In this document: piece by piece, positions 1 through 12,100 of the stretch
Layout of the letters: every line of letters begins with the position of its first letter
How positions within the stretch are numbered: the stretch's first letter is position 1
Assembly: GCA_034509425.1 (NCBI GenBank)
Contig: JAVTVJ010000032.1
Span: 5,343,501 to 5,407,500 of the forward strand
DNA length: 64,000 bases
Direction: 5' to 3'
Source of the DNA: Eopsaltria australis
Lineage: Eukaryota > Chordata > Aves > Passeriformes > Petroicidae
Position numbers and translations under genes: made by a program
Notes under the pieces: model-generated
Databases searched by the model: none
Seen by the model: the letters and a program-made list of their open reading frames with translations, nothing else
Told to the model about the DNA's origin: nothing

Positions 1-704
1 TAAATCTCACCATCCTGTGAAAGCTCAGAGTGATGTAAATGTGTAGTGGTGAGAAGACAAGGGCTGCCCATCTCAGACGAGAAAGCTGCTGCAGGAGTTT
101 TTCCACTGGGTAAGCAGCTCACCATTTCAGTGTGACATTTCAGTGTGACACACATTGAATGAGATTCCTTTCATACAAGTAGAGGTCAGCGGGCAGCCAA
201 TTTCCTCAGGCAACCCCTGGAGACCTCCCCATGGGCGAAGGAGCCAAATATACTTTCAGGGCATGAGCATCTGGCCTGCTTTGGACTTTTATGGTGGTGT
301 AAGAAGAGTCTTATCCCAGAAATGTGTCCTTCTCCTCTCTGTTCATAAACAGGGGGAAACAATCCCCAAATATACTTTTGAGAAGGTAGAACCTCAACTG
401 TGTCAGAGAATGAGGGGGCAGCATTTCACTTTTGAAAAGACTGTGCCTGAAGTAGAATTAAGGCTTCCAAATGGATAGGCCTAGAAATATTTGAAGATGC
501 AACAAAGGTCAGAGGGGGAGATTTAAGAATTGAGAGCAGATCTGGAGACCCTCTGTACAAAGCTGATGATCTAAGTCACTGTAATGAGTGAGGTAGCAAA
601 GAAATAGGAAATAAGTGGGGGAGGCTTGTGAGCATCAGAGACCCAGAGAGACACTCACTGCAAAGGGCAAGCGTGGATGTGAAGATCTTCAGAAAAATCT
701 GCTA
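1..704. other. Non-coding stretch, no gene recognised
   Basis: A 107-codon open frame at 155-478 contains a loosely recurring short motif (Tyr/Phe-Thr-Phe-Glu-Lys-like), but there is no known domain or splice support. I regard it as chance. Confidence 0.6.
123..148 (+). repeat. 13-bp perfect direct duplication
   Basis: CATTTCAGTGTGA occurs twice head to tail (123-135 and 136-148). Likely replication slippage. Confidence 0.9.
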
Positions 705-925
705 AGCTATGCCTTCTTCCAGACCTGCTCCAGTGGGTCCACATCCTTCTTATGTTGGGGACCCCAAAACTGGATGCAGCACTCCAAGTGGAGTCTCTTT
801 AGAGTGGAGAAGAGAGGCAGAATCACATCCTTTGACCTGCTGGCTACACTGCTTTGGTGCAGCGCAGGATATGGATGGCCACTTATGTACAGTTTGAATT
901 GATCTCTATGTGCTGGGCACACATG
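705..925 (-). mobile_element. CR1: CR1 LINE fragment
   Basis: Minus-oriented piece of the CR1 3' region (end of the reverse-transcriptase ORF), recognised by the sequence running from GACCTGCTCCAGTGG through the GGACCCCAAAACTGGATGCAG block to the CTGGCTACACTG block. Diverged, with no intact ORF. The boundary at the high-coordinate end is uncertain. Confidence 0.8.
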
Positions 926-2244
926 CTTTGGATTTGTAGACTGAGAGAGGCCAGTTATGCATCTGCTCTTGTTTTGAGGGGTTTTTTTATGCAAGGACTT
1001 CTTTGACTTCTGATGTGCTCACACTTAGTTTCTGTGGCTATCCATGAACTGGAAGATACCCTAGCCTCCTCCAAGCCTGCTGCTCTTCATGCAGAGAAGA
1101 CATGAACAGATATATGAACAGGTTATACAGGAGCTATGGCCCCCTACTACCCCAGTAGTGAGTCAAATGCTGACCAAGACTTTGGGTTGTGGATTCGTCA
1201 TTGACCATCTAAAGTGCACAAGCCTAAGTTTATTCAACTTTGTGTTTATGAGAATTAAGTGGCAAATAAATGAATTGCAGTTTATGTAAGGTTTAGAAAA
1301 ACAATCATAGATGTTTCAGCTTCTATTTGGATCAACTGGGCAGCTAGCTCAGCAGAACATGAACTGAATTTAAACTTCTCCTAGATCTGAGACAGGCTTG
1401 TCTTTGCCAGATTTTGTTTCAAAGTTGCATCTTTATTTATAAACTCAAAGCAGGATTTGTCAGTCACCATTGTTTATGCTACATCTAAATCTATTTAAAT
1501 AAACCACAAAATAGAACAAGTATCTGAAGGAATTAATATGCAGGAAATATGTATCTCTGGTACTCCTGGGCAAAATATGCTCTCTTGTTGACTCATAATT
1601 GTCCCAGACTTGGGAAATGTAGGCACTAGTAGAGGCTGATTCATTTCCTAAACACCTACTTAAACCTAGATATACTAATCTGTCTTTTTATTTCTGTTTG
1701 TTTATTTCTTATTTCTAGAAAGGAAGGTAAACTGAAGAAATCTAAAGCAGATTAATTGTATCCATAGGCTCTAATTTATCTGCTGTGATACCATGATCAC
1801 TGGATGAACTGAAGCTCACAGTGACTTTTGCAACTGAGAAATCTCCCTGGCTCATATCCCTCTGCCAACATCATCATGACCAAAAGAATAAATATTTACA
1901 TTAAAAACAGTTTTTGAAAGAGTTCAACTAAGGTCAAGTAGACCCACATCCTCTCTCTGATAGAGACCTCAGTGGCTTCTTGTAAATATATATCTATATT
2001 TGTATATATGCAGGAAAGCATGTCTGTCTAAATATATATATATAACAATCTGTCTCCTAGCTACCAATCACTTTTAGGTCAAGGACTTCTTGACCAAATT
2101 TAGCATCTTGAAATTTAAAGGGTTTTTCATTGACTTTTTTTCTTCCTTGAATTTACTCAGTTGCTCCTTGAATTTAAATACTAACTTCTTGAACCTTTTA
2201 GTTTAACTACGGTGAAAGTTTCATGAACACAACAGGAAACTACT
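926..2244. other. AT-rich non-coding stretch
   Basis: No gene, only the simple TA-rich repeat near 2,000. Nothing else recognised. Confidence 0.65.
1983..2045 (+). repeat. (TA)n-rich simple sequence
   Basis: Interrupted TATATA runs at 1,986-2,008 and 2,030-2,045 separated by a unique spacer. A similar imperfect TATATA/TGTGTATG patch lies at 43,978-44,030. Confidence 0.75.
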
Positions 2245-2915
2245 TCTTTTTGATTGCTTCAAGTTGGACACCTTCTAGGTTCATTGAGGCACACCTAGTC
2301 ATTAAATTTGGAGGGATACTGAACAAAAAGTCGCTGCTCATCTTCACACGACTCCTGATCTTGTGATTCTCTATATTTTGTATCTCTCTCCTCTCTATCC
2401 ATAGCAGGTGCAAGAGCATAAGACTGTTTAGTAAGTGTTCATGTCTTTGATTATCCTGGTTGAGCTTGTCTGCAGCATTTCTCATTCTGCTACATCTTTC
2501 TTTGAAGATGGGGTGACCGCAGCTGGCCACAGTACTTAATACACAAGCTAACCAAGGATTCATATGAGGTGAATATGAGTGATGTTTTATGTGTTGCTTA
2601 CTTTTATTTTCATATTATTTCCTAGAATTCAGTCCTGGATTTTTCTGAGTAATTCTGAGCACAAATCTGACACATCCATAAAATTATATATTCCAATGGC
2701 AAGATTTCATTTCCAAGTAGCAGTAGTCAACTCAGAAGTCAGCACAGTGTATGGAAAGTCAAAATTGGGTTTTCCCCCCCAGGTGCCTCACTTTAAATTT
2801 ATCTACGCTGAATTTCATTTGTCATTTTATTGCCATCACTCTATGTCATCAGGGTCTTCTGCAATTCACACTCAGCCCTTGTCTTTAGTACCCTGAATAA
2901 TTTAGCAGCTATTCT
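2245..2915 (-). mobile_element. CR1: Old CR1/L3-like LINE fragment
   Basis: Much-diverged minus-oriented CR1 relative. The CTGGCCACAGTACTTAATACA block is followed by a degraded stretch and then by TTTATCTACGCTGAATTTCA and the GTCATCAGGGTCTTCTGCAA block, which match the order in ancient amniote CR1/L3 elements. No coding capacity remains. Confidence 0.65.
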
Positions 2916-5900
2916 CCAGCACAAATTAGCATCCCTAGAGCTTGTTCTGCAACCTGCCTTGGCAGCGGGGGAGCAGAACTTGAGGCAAGCTGATATAACA
3001 TCCCCGTAGCAGATATAAAGGCTTCATTTGCCTTCCCAACCATTCTGATGGAAGTGCTGAGACATGTGCTGCCATTCTGCTGCTCTCGCCATGGAGCTGA
3101 AAAATCAGATTTTATTAGTGTTGAAATTGCTTTTCACACAGGTTGCCATTAACAGAAAGGTATTGCTTTTGGGTTCATTCTTTTAGCAGAAAGTCCTGTT
3201 TGAAAGGGTGTCTAATCCCCTTTCTCATTTGTATTCTCAGGTTCTATAAAAACTTCTGAAATTATATCTCTGCTTCCCTCTTTCACACGCAAATTTTTAG
3301 CAAATGGAAATTTCTGTCTTTCCAGTGCATAAACAACTCCCATCTTCTCTTGTTCTCCCTGCTGTAAGGCTATAAACAAAGGCATATTGAGTGAGCTGGC
3401 AGTGAAATTACAGAAAGCTGAAAAGGTCAGATCTTAAATCATAGATCAGATAAGACAAAGAATTTCAGATATCTCACAGCAAATAAGGTACGGAGAATGT
3501 GATGAATACTGTGTATAACACAGCATGAAACCTTATGCAGAAAAATGTAAAGTGCTATAAACTTCCTTTTCTGATTTCATTTGCTCCAACTGCATTGTGA
3601 AATTATAGCAAAATTGCAGCAATGGCCACATTGTTATTTACACGCAGTAGGGAGCAAGGCACAGCTACATGCAGAGATTGTCAATAAGTGGGGAGGCATT
3701 TTTACTACTGCAAAAATCTCATTAATTGTGTTTTAGTTTGGAAGCTCAAAAATCAAACTTACCATCCTAACAGGTGCTAGAAAGGAATAATAATAATGAT
3801 ATAATGCTTATATTTCAATAGTATGCAAGAATTCAGGCTTGGTTAGTTCTCTGGTGTCTGCAGTAGGATGCATAAGTGAGAAGGTACCTGCTCTAGAAAC
3901 CATAAAAAATGGGGTCAACCCATTGCTACAGCCTGGTCTGTGTCTGTGGTGTGTTTTCTTTAGGAGCATGCAGCTGGCCCAGGGCTGGTGCTCAAGGATA
4001 CCAAAGCCATTATGAAATAAAGAACTCCAGTTCCTCATTTGTTAGAAGCAAGCTTTCATCCTGAGCAGAAGCTGGTTTCATAAACTGACAGCTTAGGAGG
4101 AGGAAAATAGCAGAAGAAAGAGAGGTGGATGCCTTTCTCCTTGCAGTCAGTTGCTGGAGAGTGGCAGGAGATGGAAGTGAGCAGAAGGCTGGAGGAAGGA
4201 GCTGTTGCAGAGGGAGTTAGACTTTTTGGGTAAAATCATCCCTATTGCTTTACCCTTTGCACTGCAGAGGCAGCAGCCACCTGGTTCCCCTCTGCTGGCA
4301 GGACAGTCACAGGGTCAATCAAGCTGGTTTACAGCAGAGGTGAGCTGGGGAAGAGTCAGGTTAATAGATTTTGGCAGCATTGTGCAGTGTATATTCTTCA
4401 GCTTTTTCCTGTTAAGCTCAAGGACAGGAACTTTAATATTTCTTCTTAAAATATAAGACTTAACTTCTTATTTATGAGCTGCTTCTGAAACTGAAAATGT
4501 CTTGTAGCCTTACTTCAATATCCCAATGTTTGGCCTAACCTATAAATAATACAGCAGTATGAGGAGATACATTCCCATGCCAAGGCTGTAAGGATGTGGT
4601 GAATATTGATACCCTCTCTCCTAAAATAAGCATTTCTCTTTTAAAAGCTGCCTGCCCATCAGTGTGGCATGACTCTGGAGCTGGGTTGGAGGATCAAGGG
4701 GAGTCCTTCTGCCCAGTGGGAATTTTGAATTGTGGTTGCTTCACGCATCTAGTGCAGAACTTTGGCTCTTACATCCAGGTAAGGAACCTCAAGCTGACAG
4801 ATGATTTAAGATCTGCAAGCATATATCTGACTTTCCTTCTCAGTGGAAAGTTAATTCGAGACTGTCAATCAGCTGTAAGGAAGACAACCTGCCTGAAACC
4901 CAGGTAACCTTCTTGCCCCTCCATGGGGAGGTCCCCATGAGGAGATGGGTGAGGAATACAGCATGGGGGAAAAAAAGCTTACATGCATGTGCACCATCAC
5001 ACCTGCACACCATCAAGGGAGTACCTTGGAGGTTTTTTGAAGTATACCCCAAAGTATAACTGGAAACTCAGCATGAAAATAAAACCTAGTTAAAGCAAAG
5101 CCTCCCAAACCTAGGCCACATCTGACAACATCTGCCCCTATGTAACTTCATTATTGGAAAGAAAATTGCACCCCAGGGACATTTTTCCATGTTCTTGCCT
5201 GCACACTAAAGATTTCTTTGGGCCAGGTATCATTCACATGCTTGTAATTACAATAGACCCTCTCTGCAAGCCACCCACTTTCTCCTTTGACTTTACAGTT
5301 CATCAAAGGGAAACAAGCCCAGCAGAGGGAACAAAGGGGTCTGGACCTGCTTTTGAGGAGGAAGTTCCAGTGACACAAGGCAGGGAGGAGGGAAGCCAAA
5401 AGGGGCTTGCATTACCAGGTCAAATGCAGAGGCAGCAGGTAAAATCAGTCTTCATGAAGGAAGCATTTGCAGTAAACGAAAGCTAGCTGTACTCAGTATT
5501 TTAAACCACATGGAGAAAAAAGAAGCCAGGTAGGCAGCAGGAATGGCTGGAGGCCTGGTGACATCAATTATTGGCTTCCTAACCCCACTGGAAAAATGTT
5601 TTCTAAGAGGTCTGTAGAGCCAGTGATGCAGTCTTGAAGTACAGTAATCAAAGCAGAGTAATCTCAGGGACCAGGAGTGGTATTTTCTAGGCTGTAATTA
5701 ACCAGTAAGCTGTCTGCTCATTCTCTCTTCTCAGTGCCCTCCCTTTTCTGGCAAACATTGTTAAAATCCCCAAAATCTGTTTTTAAATACTTAAAACTGT
5801 GAAGACCCCCACTGCTGTAAGAAATAATGTAATTGGAGTGCGTGGTCATGTAGCTTTCAACTTCGCCTCTTAGATATTACTAAAATGACTGAATCTCTGA

Positions 5901-5928
5901 TTAAAAAAATAAAATCCAAGAGACCAAA

Positions 5929-5956
5929 GATGCTCTCTGTTGATGCAGAGAGCATC
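5929..5956. repeat. Perfect 11-bp inverted repeat (hairpin)
   Basis: GATGCTCTCTG (5,929-5,939) and its exact reverse complement (5,946-5,956) are separated by a 6-base loop, TTGATG. The stem does not extend, so it is shorter than a typical pre-miRNA stem of about 30 bp. Confidence 0.85.
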
Positions 5957-8900
5957 CAATGGAACAGTTACTGTTTAAACTCTATGGTAATTGTCGTGCC
6001 AGGGGGCCAGAAGAAAATCTTTAGTCCCTGAGAAATTTATCAAGGACTTTGAAAAGGCGAGGGAGACACCATGACACCATGTCTTTCTCCCTGCTCATCA
6101 CGGATGTGAGATAAATCCCAAAGAACCATGTGCATTATGCCCATTATTACTACAGCTATGTGGGAATCAGGAGCCTTTGCATTAATTCCTCACTCAGATT
6201 TGGCCTCTGTGCCCTGCCAGCTTGTGAGAGCTGTTAACGGTTCCTCTGGACAAGGACTTGTCAGCTATTGCTTTAAATCTGCATCATTAGTGAGAAGACC
6301 AGTAGTAAATTATACATCTCGATGTGTTGGCAAGTTTACATCAGAAGTCATGTGTTTCTGGGAGTCACAGGAATCCCATATGGCACTTCTAAGGACTGCA
6401 AACAAACAGAGAACCAAAATCCCAGTCTCTTTCTGCAAATCCATGTTAGAGCTAATGACAGCAAACAGCCCAATGTGTCCATCCTAACACACTGGTTTAG
6501 CTAGTCCCTATTCTTCCCTGCATTGATTTACCACATCTATGTCTGACTAAAATCCAGCACTAATTCTTCCCCCATGTAGACCTTGGCACTGTGTAGAGTT
6601 GCTCATTTGTGTCAGATGAAACAGGATCAGGTCATTGGGGTGTATTTATGTTATGCTTGAACCCCTCTAACACGGAAGAGGCCAGGTTTGCTCCGCCCTG
6701 CCTACCTCTGACCCACAGCCTCCCACACACCAGATCCAGCAGCCGTGTGTCCATTGTGTAGATGGCAAACATTGGAAGATCTGGAGAAGGGGCTCAAACT
6801 GACCCCCACTCCCTCTGTGGATGCTCAAGTGCCAGACACCAGGGACCAGGGGAGAGGGGACACTGTGGCTATCTTTTCAAGCAGCATCGTGCAGTGAGAT
6901 CACAGCAAGCACAAGCCCTGCCAGTCTCCAAGGGTACATTTGTAGGGACTGTGTCACAATGGCTCTCAGCATTGATGAAGTCAAAGTTTGCTAAATATAA
7001 CTGGTGAATAAAGACATTTGCTAAAAAGCAAAAGCAGGCAATGAAGGGTTAATCGTTTCTGCTCAAGCAAGCTTGGGTTTTTGGTTATTCCCCTTGTTTG
7101 AATTCAGAGTATGGAGATATATTACCTTTCAGTGTCTGAGTTTGATTAGATAGATACCTGAGCTCTGTCTTTTCCCTAGGATATATCACTAAAATGCTAT
7201 ATCCTTTTTAATTCATTCTGCTCATGACACCTTTTCAGCTTGCTCACCCAGCAAGATATTTTCCCAAGCTCTCCCAGTGACTATTTACCTGCTGGAGCAT
7301 TTAAATTTATGCTCCAGTGTGGGCAGCTGCTCTTGGCAGCCGTCCTTTCAGACCTGGTGAGCCACAGTTTGAACTTTGTCAGATTGAAAAGGTCAGACCA
7401 TTATAGAAATTGACAATTTTTAATTTGATAACTTCTGTGGGTACTGAAAGGTACTCACAGAACAAATAAATTATTGTGAGACTGACTGCTTTAACCAAAC
7501 CGCAGTTGTCATTTGGGGGAAGAAATAAATTAATTCCAATAAACAAAGAGAAATCCTTGATGCCCTTCTGACAACACTGAGGTCTCAGTGAGGAGGGAAA
7601 GAAGTTTAACTTATTAATTAAGTCTTTGGCAAACTCCCAGAGTTTATCTTTTCTGTTTGGGCAATGCTAATGTTTTGCCTTTCTGCAGGCAGAGGGGCCA
7701 TTAACAGCCCCTTTGCAACGCAGTGGGCTGGGGAGAGGTGGGACCTTGCACTGTGGGGGATTTCAGGTGGGTTGTCACTCTTCAGGAACAACTACAGCTC
7801 GTGGGTGGCTCGTGGCCACAATATCTCCTACCAGAGGTACATTAACGTGGCACAGAAAAATACATCTGGGTGTCATGGACACCACAAGGTTATGGGAAAA
7901 CAAAACCACATTCTCTTGCAGACAAACTCCAAGGTTTGGGTTGGTGGGATCAGTGCCAGCTGTGAGCAGCCACAGCCAGGGGAACAGGCTCACTACTCAG
8001 CTTCCCTAAGACCCCCAGGCTTCTTATTGACACCAGGCTTAAGACAAACAATCCTGGTTTTCCCTTCTGTCTCTGAGGTGGATACAACCCTCCTGGGGCA
8101 ACAAGTCCTGTCCCTGGTGGATTGTCTGAGAGAATTGGAAAAAAAACCTTCAGCTGAAATAAACTTTACACAGTTTCTTTAGAAAGATGTCACAGCAGAC
8201 TGTCTATTACATTTTTCCCCTTAATAAATCTCATTTTTAGAAGAGACAAAAATCATTCTTTCAGTTGTAGCATTTTTAATGGATATTGTTGTGTGACTGA
8301 GAGATGAGTCACTGGTGCCCTTGTAGACTTTTGTACCCTAAACACAGAGGAGTAGACCTTGTAGAAAAGCCAATGGCCAAGGTAGTATTGGTCAAATACA
8401 AAATATTTCCATAACTACCAGCCACTGACACAACAGGTTTGGTGATATTCATGAGGAAATGCCTACAAGTTGACACTACACACCTAAGTGGCACTTCGAG
8501 TGCTGAGTTAGGGGTTGTTGGGATGCACAGAGGACTTCCATGGGACTCAGTGAAACAGCTGGTCTGAAATGCTATTTCATGAGTGGAAAATGCTCAGAGC
8601 CTCTACCTTCCCCTCTGCCTTGGCATCCAGCACCAACGGGGCATCTCTGCCACCCACAGTGCTTCACTCCATGTGCTCTTGTGCCAGTCTTGTGCAAGTG
8701 GGCGTGGATGCCCTGCACCTCTCTATGCATACGTGACGGAGTTGGAAGTGAGATTAAAATATATAAATGTAGCCTGTAAATACTTCTGGTCCAAGGAGGT
8801 TTAAGCCTATTGGTCTTTCTTCCTAAGAGCCTGGAGAACCCATCTGTTCAAGTGGGGGCAGAGTAGAGCTGAAGGTGGAGGAGAAGGATGAATAGCAGGT

Positions 8901-9140
8901 AAGGCACCTCCTCTGCTCCAATTTCAGCTGAACTGAGAGACTGTGAAGGTGATTACAGCCTCTTATATGCACACCTCAACAAAGAAGAAGTTGGGTACCT
9001 GTGTTTCCAAGGAAGAGTAGTTGGCTGAGGTCTCCAGGTTTGTATGGATTGCCCTTCTTCAATTCATCTCCATGTGGAGGATTTTTTTGAGTTTGACCTC
9101 ATGTTCTTTTTGCCACAGAGATCTTGCATTTAATCTTGGT

Positions 9141-9160
9141 TTGATTTAAAGTTAAATCAA
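9141..9160. repeat. 9-bp palindrome with 2-base spacer
   Basis: TTGATTTAA, AG, TTAAATCAA: a symmetric AT-rich site with homeodomain-like half sites. No function is shown. Confidence 0.8.
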
Positions 9161-12100
9161 TTATCTAGCACCCAGAGACATGTTTTGTTTCACTCAAGCT
9201 CTGTTTCAAAGTCAGTGTTTGGTATGCAGCTCTCACACTTCAGCATTATTTCAGTGACTTAAGCACTAGGCCTGCAGGTGGATCAGTCTAACATGAGACA
9301 GACTTCAAAAATAGCAGGGAAAACATCACCTTTTCTTCCATGAGGATCATCTTAAATATGAAGAGGCTTTATTCCCCCTCCCCTACCACATATTATAGTC
9401 TGAATCATTTTGTCTTGTGTTTGCACACTTTACCTTAGGTGAAGATTTACTGTGTGGAGCCATCTGTTGCAACCCCCATCTTTGGGTCCCTGTTGAGGTA
9501 CAAAAAACACACTTGAGACCACAGCTCTGTTACCCAGCTCTGGCTGAGCCTAAGCCACCCACTAAATAAAGGAAGACACAAGTCTGTCATGGGTACTGAG
9601 AAAGGTCAGGAGCTAGTCTTGGCCAGGCAGGTCCAGTGCAATGGCACTATATCTCCTGCTTGGAGAGGTCCATCATCCAATGATTCTGCTGAGTGGGTGC
9701 TTGAGAGGAAGACTGTGTGGGGAGAAGGCTGTGGGACTTGGAGAAGTTTGTGGTAAATAGAAAAGGTTGTTGGGATGAGGACAGGGTGGTAAAGTAAGAT
9801 GTGATTTGGGTTTGTTTTTTTTTTGAAATCTACATTGCTCACTCCAGTTTCTGTTTTGTTAGAAGTGGAAGCCACAAAAAGTTTAGGACCTTCAATGCTT
9901 GAGTTAATACAGAAGCTGTTATTTAGCATAAAAGAGCCCTTATCAGTACTGCTATAATAAAACAGAGTATTTAATTCTTCCTTTCAGTAAAACTGGAAAT
10001 GAGACCTTGTATCTTGTTCTCTAACTGTCTTGGTATATCACGCTGTTTTTAAGCTCTATCCTGTAAATCAGCAATCAAATTCACGCCATCTGCCAAGCAA
10101 GAAATGAATATCAAGAATATTTCTGGGAAAAACTATAGCAAGTTGAATTCTTTAGCTACTGTAATTAATATGGCCTCCCTTAAAGAATAAGGAACATCAT
10201 GTTTTTAGGGACCAGAAGTCTGAAGAAAGAAAAGCCTGTTGAAGGAGAACTGTGCAGGGAATAGCAACAGAAAAGCAAGCTAAAACCTAGGATGTCCTGC
10301 TTTCCATGTCTTTGGGTGGTCAATGCATTGGTCAATGCAGACACACAGAGGCTATGCTGGTTTTGAATATACATCATCCAAGAGCTAAAAAGGCCTTCCC
10401 TAGTGTCAGCACCCTACATATGGTTGTGCCTGGCCTGGCTGGTCAGTTCGTTATCCCACTGCTGAAATGATAGTAAGTGGACGTGGTTGCATATTCTAGT
10501 CATGATTTCTGACAAGCTGAGGGAGAACTTGCACTCCCTTCCCTACTTATTTGAGCTTCAGACTCAGGGCTGAGAGCTTGATGTACAATTCCTCTGATGA
10601 AGTGTTCAAGTGGTATTTTATAATGTCTGAGATACAGAAATGGGCTATTACTGTTTTCATTTGCACAGTAGTTATCTAGTCTTTGTAGCCGACAGCTCTT
10701 CCTCTGTGGCCAGACGTTGAAAGTGCCTCACATACACGGTGTTACTGACTCTTCAGCATGCTACAGTCAAATGTCATCATGGTGATGATTCAATTCCTGG
10801 GTCCACAGCAGCTGTTTTGTGGGAGAACATTGAAATACTCCTGCAAAGTCCTGGCAGATATCTGAATTTACAGTCTAAGAAAAGATTGCCAAAACCATTG
10901 GACAGAGGTAATGGCATGTGTAGTTTTGTAAAGGAAGGTCCCAGCTCAGTGGGTTGAGGCTTCATCACAGCAGGACTTGAGATGGTTGCAGAAGAGAAGA
11001 ATGGGTGGGTATAAATAATGCCTGTAGTGCCTGTGCTGTGGCTCGCACTTCAGTCCTGCGGGAGGCAGGGTTACCCAGCTCACAGCTGCATGACCAGACA
11101 CTGTTCCTTCCTCCCAAACCAGGCTAAGTTTGCCTGAACAACTTGTTAGGAGCCTTCCCTCTAATGTGCCAGCCCCTAAACTATCCCCAGGCAGTGTTTG
11201 GGGGAAAGCCAAACCTGTGCTGGGGATCACATTAACAAATCAAGAAAACCTCAGATTGGACCACTTGTGTAGATGTAGCCAGCTGCATCCACCGTTAGAA
11301 AATAGCTCATATGTTTCCCCAGCCTGGCAGCAGCAGGCTGGGAGACAGCAGAGGTGTTTGCCTGAGACCTTAAAGAGCTTTGACAGCAGTCAATAATTCA
11401 TGATAAAAACCCCAAATATGTGTTCATTACACTGAGTGGGTGCCTGTTCTGAAGAGGACAGCAACTGAGGGCAAATATTTCGACCCTGTTCCTGCAGTTT
11501 CTGCAGCTATAGCTTAGCAACAGATACAAAGACCAGCAGTGATCGAGGAGTCTGGGTCACAACCCCATGAAAGGGTTTGATAAGAAGAGAACTCAAATCT
11601 TCCTTCAGCTGCCAGGCATCTGAGCAGCAGAAAAATTAGTTTGACTAGATCATTGTGAGGTTGCTGCATTTGAGGAGTTCTGATTTCCTTCGAGCAGGTG
11701 ATAAAGCAGGAAAGTTTAAAAGTGTGTGTGGTTGCAGTCCCTTGGCATAGCTGAGTGTCAGATGCACTCTCCGTTTGCTCCTCTGTTCCTCAGGGACTCA
11801 CTCTGCAGACTGTGCCCTGTCTGAGACCCAGGACCTCCCCACTGACAGCCATCACCCTGCCCCATGTCTGGAGAGACTGGAGGCATGGCAGCATCCATTG
11901 GCAGGTTGTTGATTTTTAGTGTCACACACTGTCTAAACACCGTGATCCGCACCCCTGGCAGTGAACTCAGGAATGTAACTTGATTTGTCTCCCCTGCCTT
12001 TATAAGCATTGTCATCCATTGACTGAAATGAATCTTTAAATAATGCCTGTGCTGTGACACCTCGTGCTTTTTTAGTTATGAACTGTGAGACTGCAACAGT

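Noticed and set aside
2579..2896. 105-codon frame starting with a hydrophobic stretch (signal-peptide-like)
   Set aside because: It lies on the antisense strand of an old CR1/L3 fragment.
7664..8182. 172-codon plus-strand frame
   Set aside because: No family resemblance or splice or promoter support.
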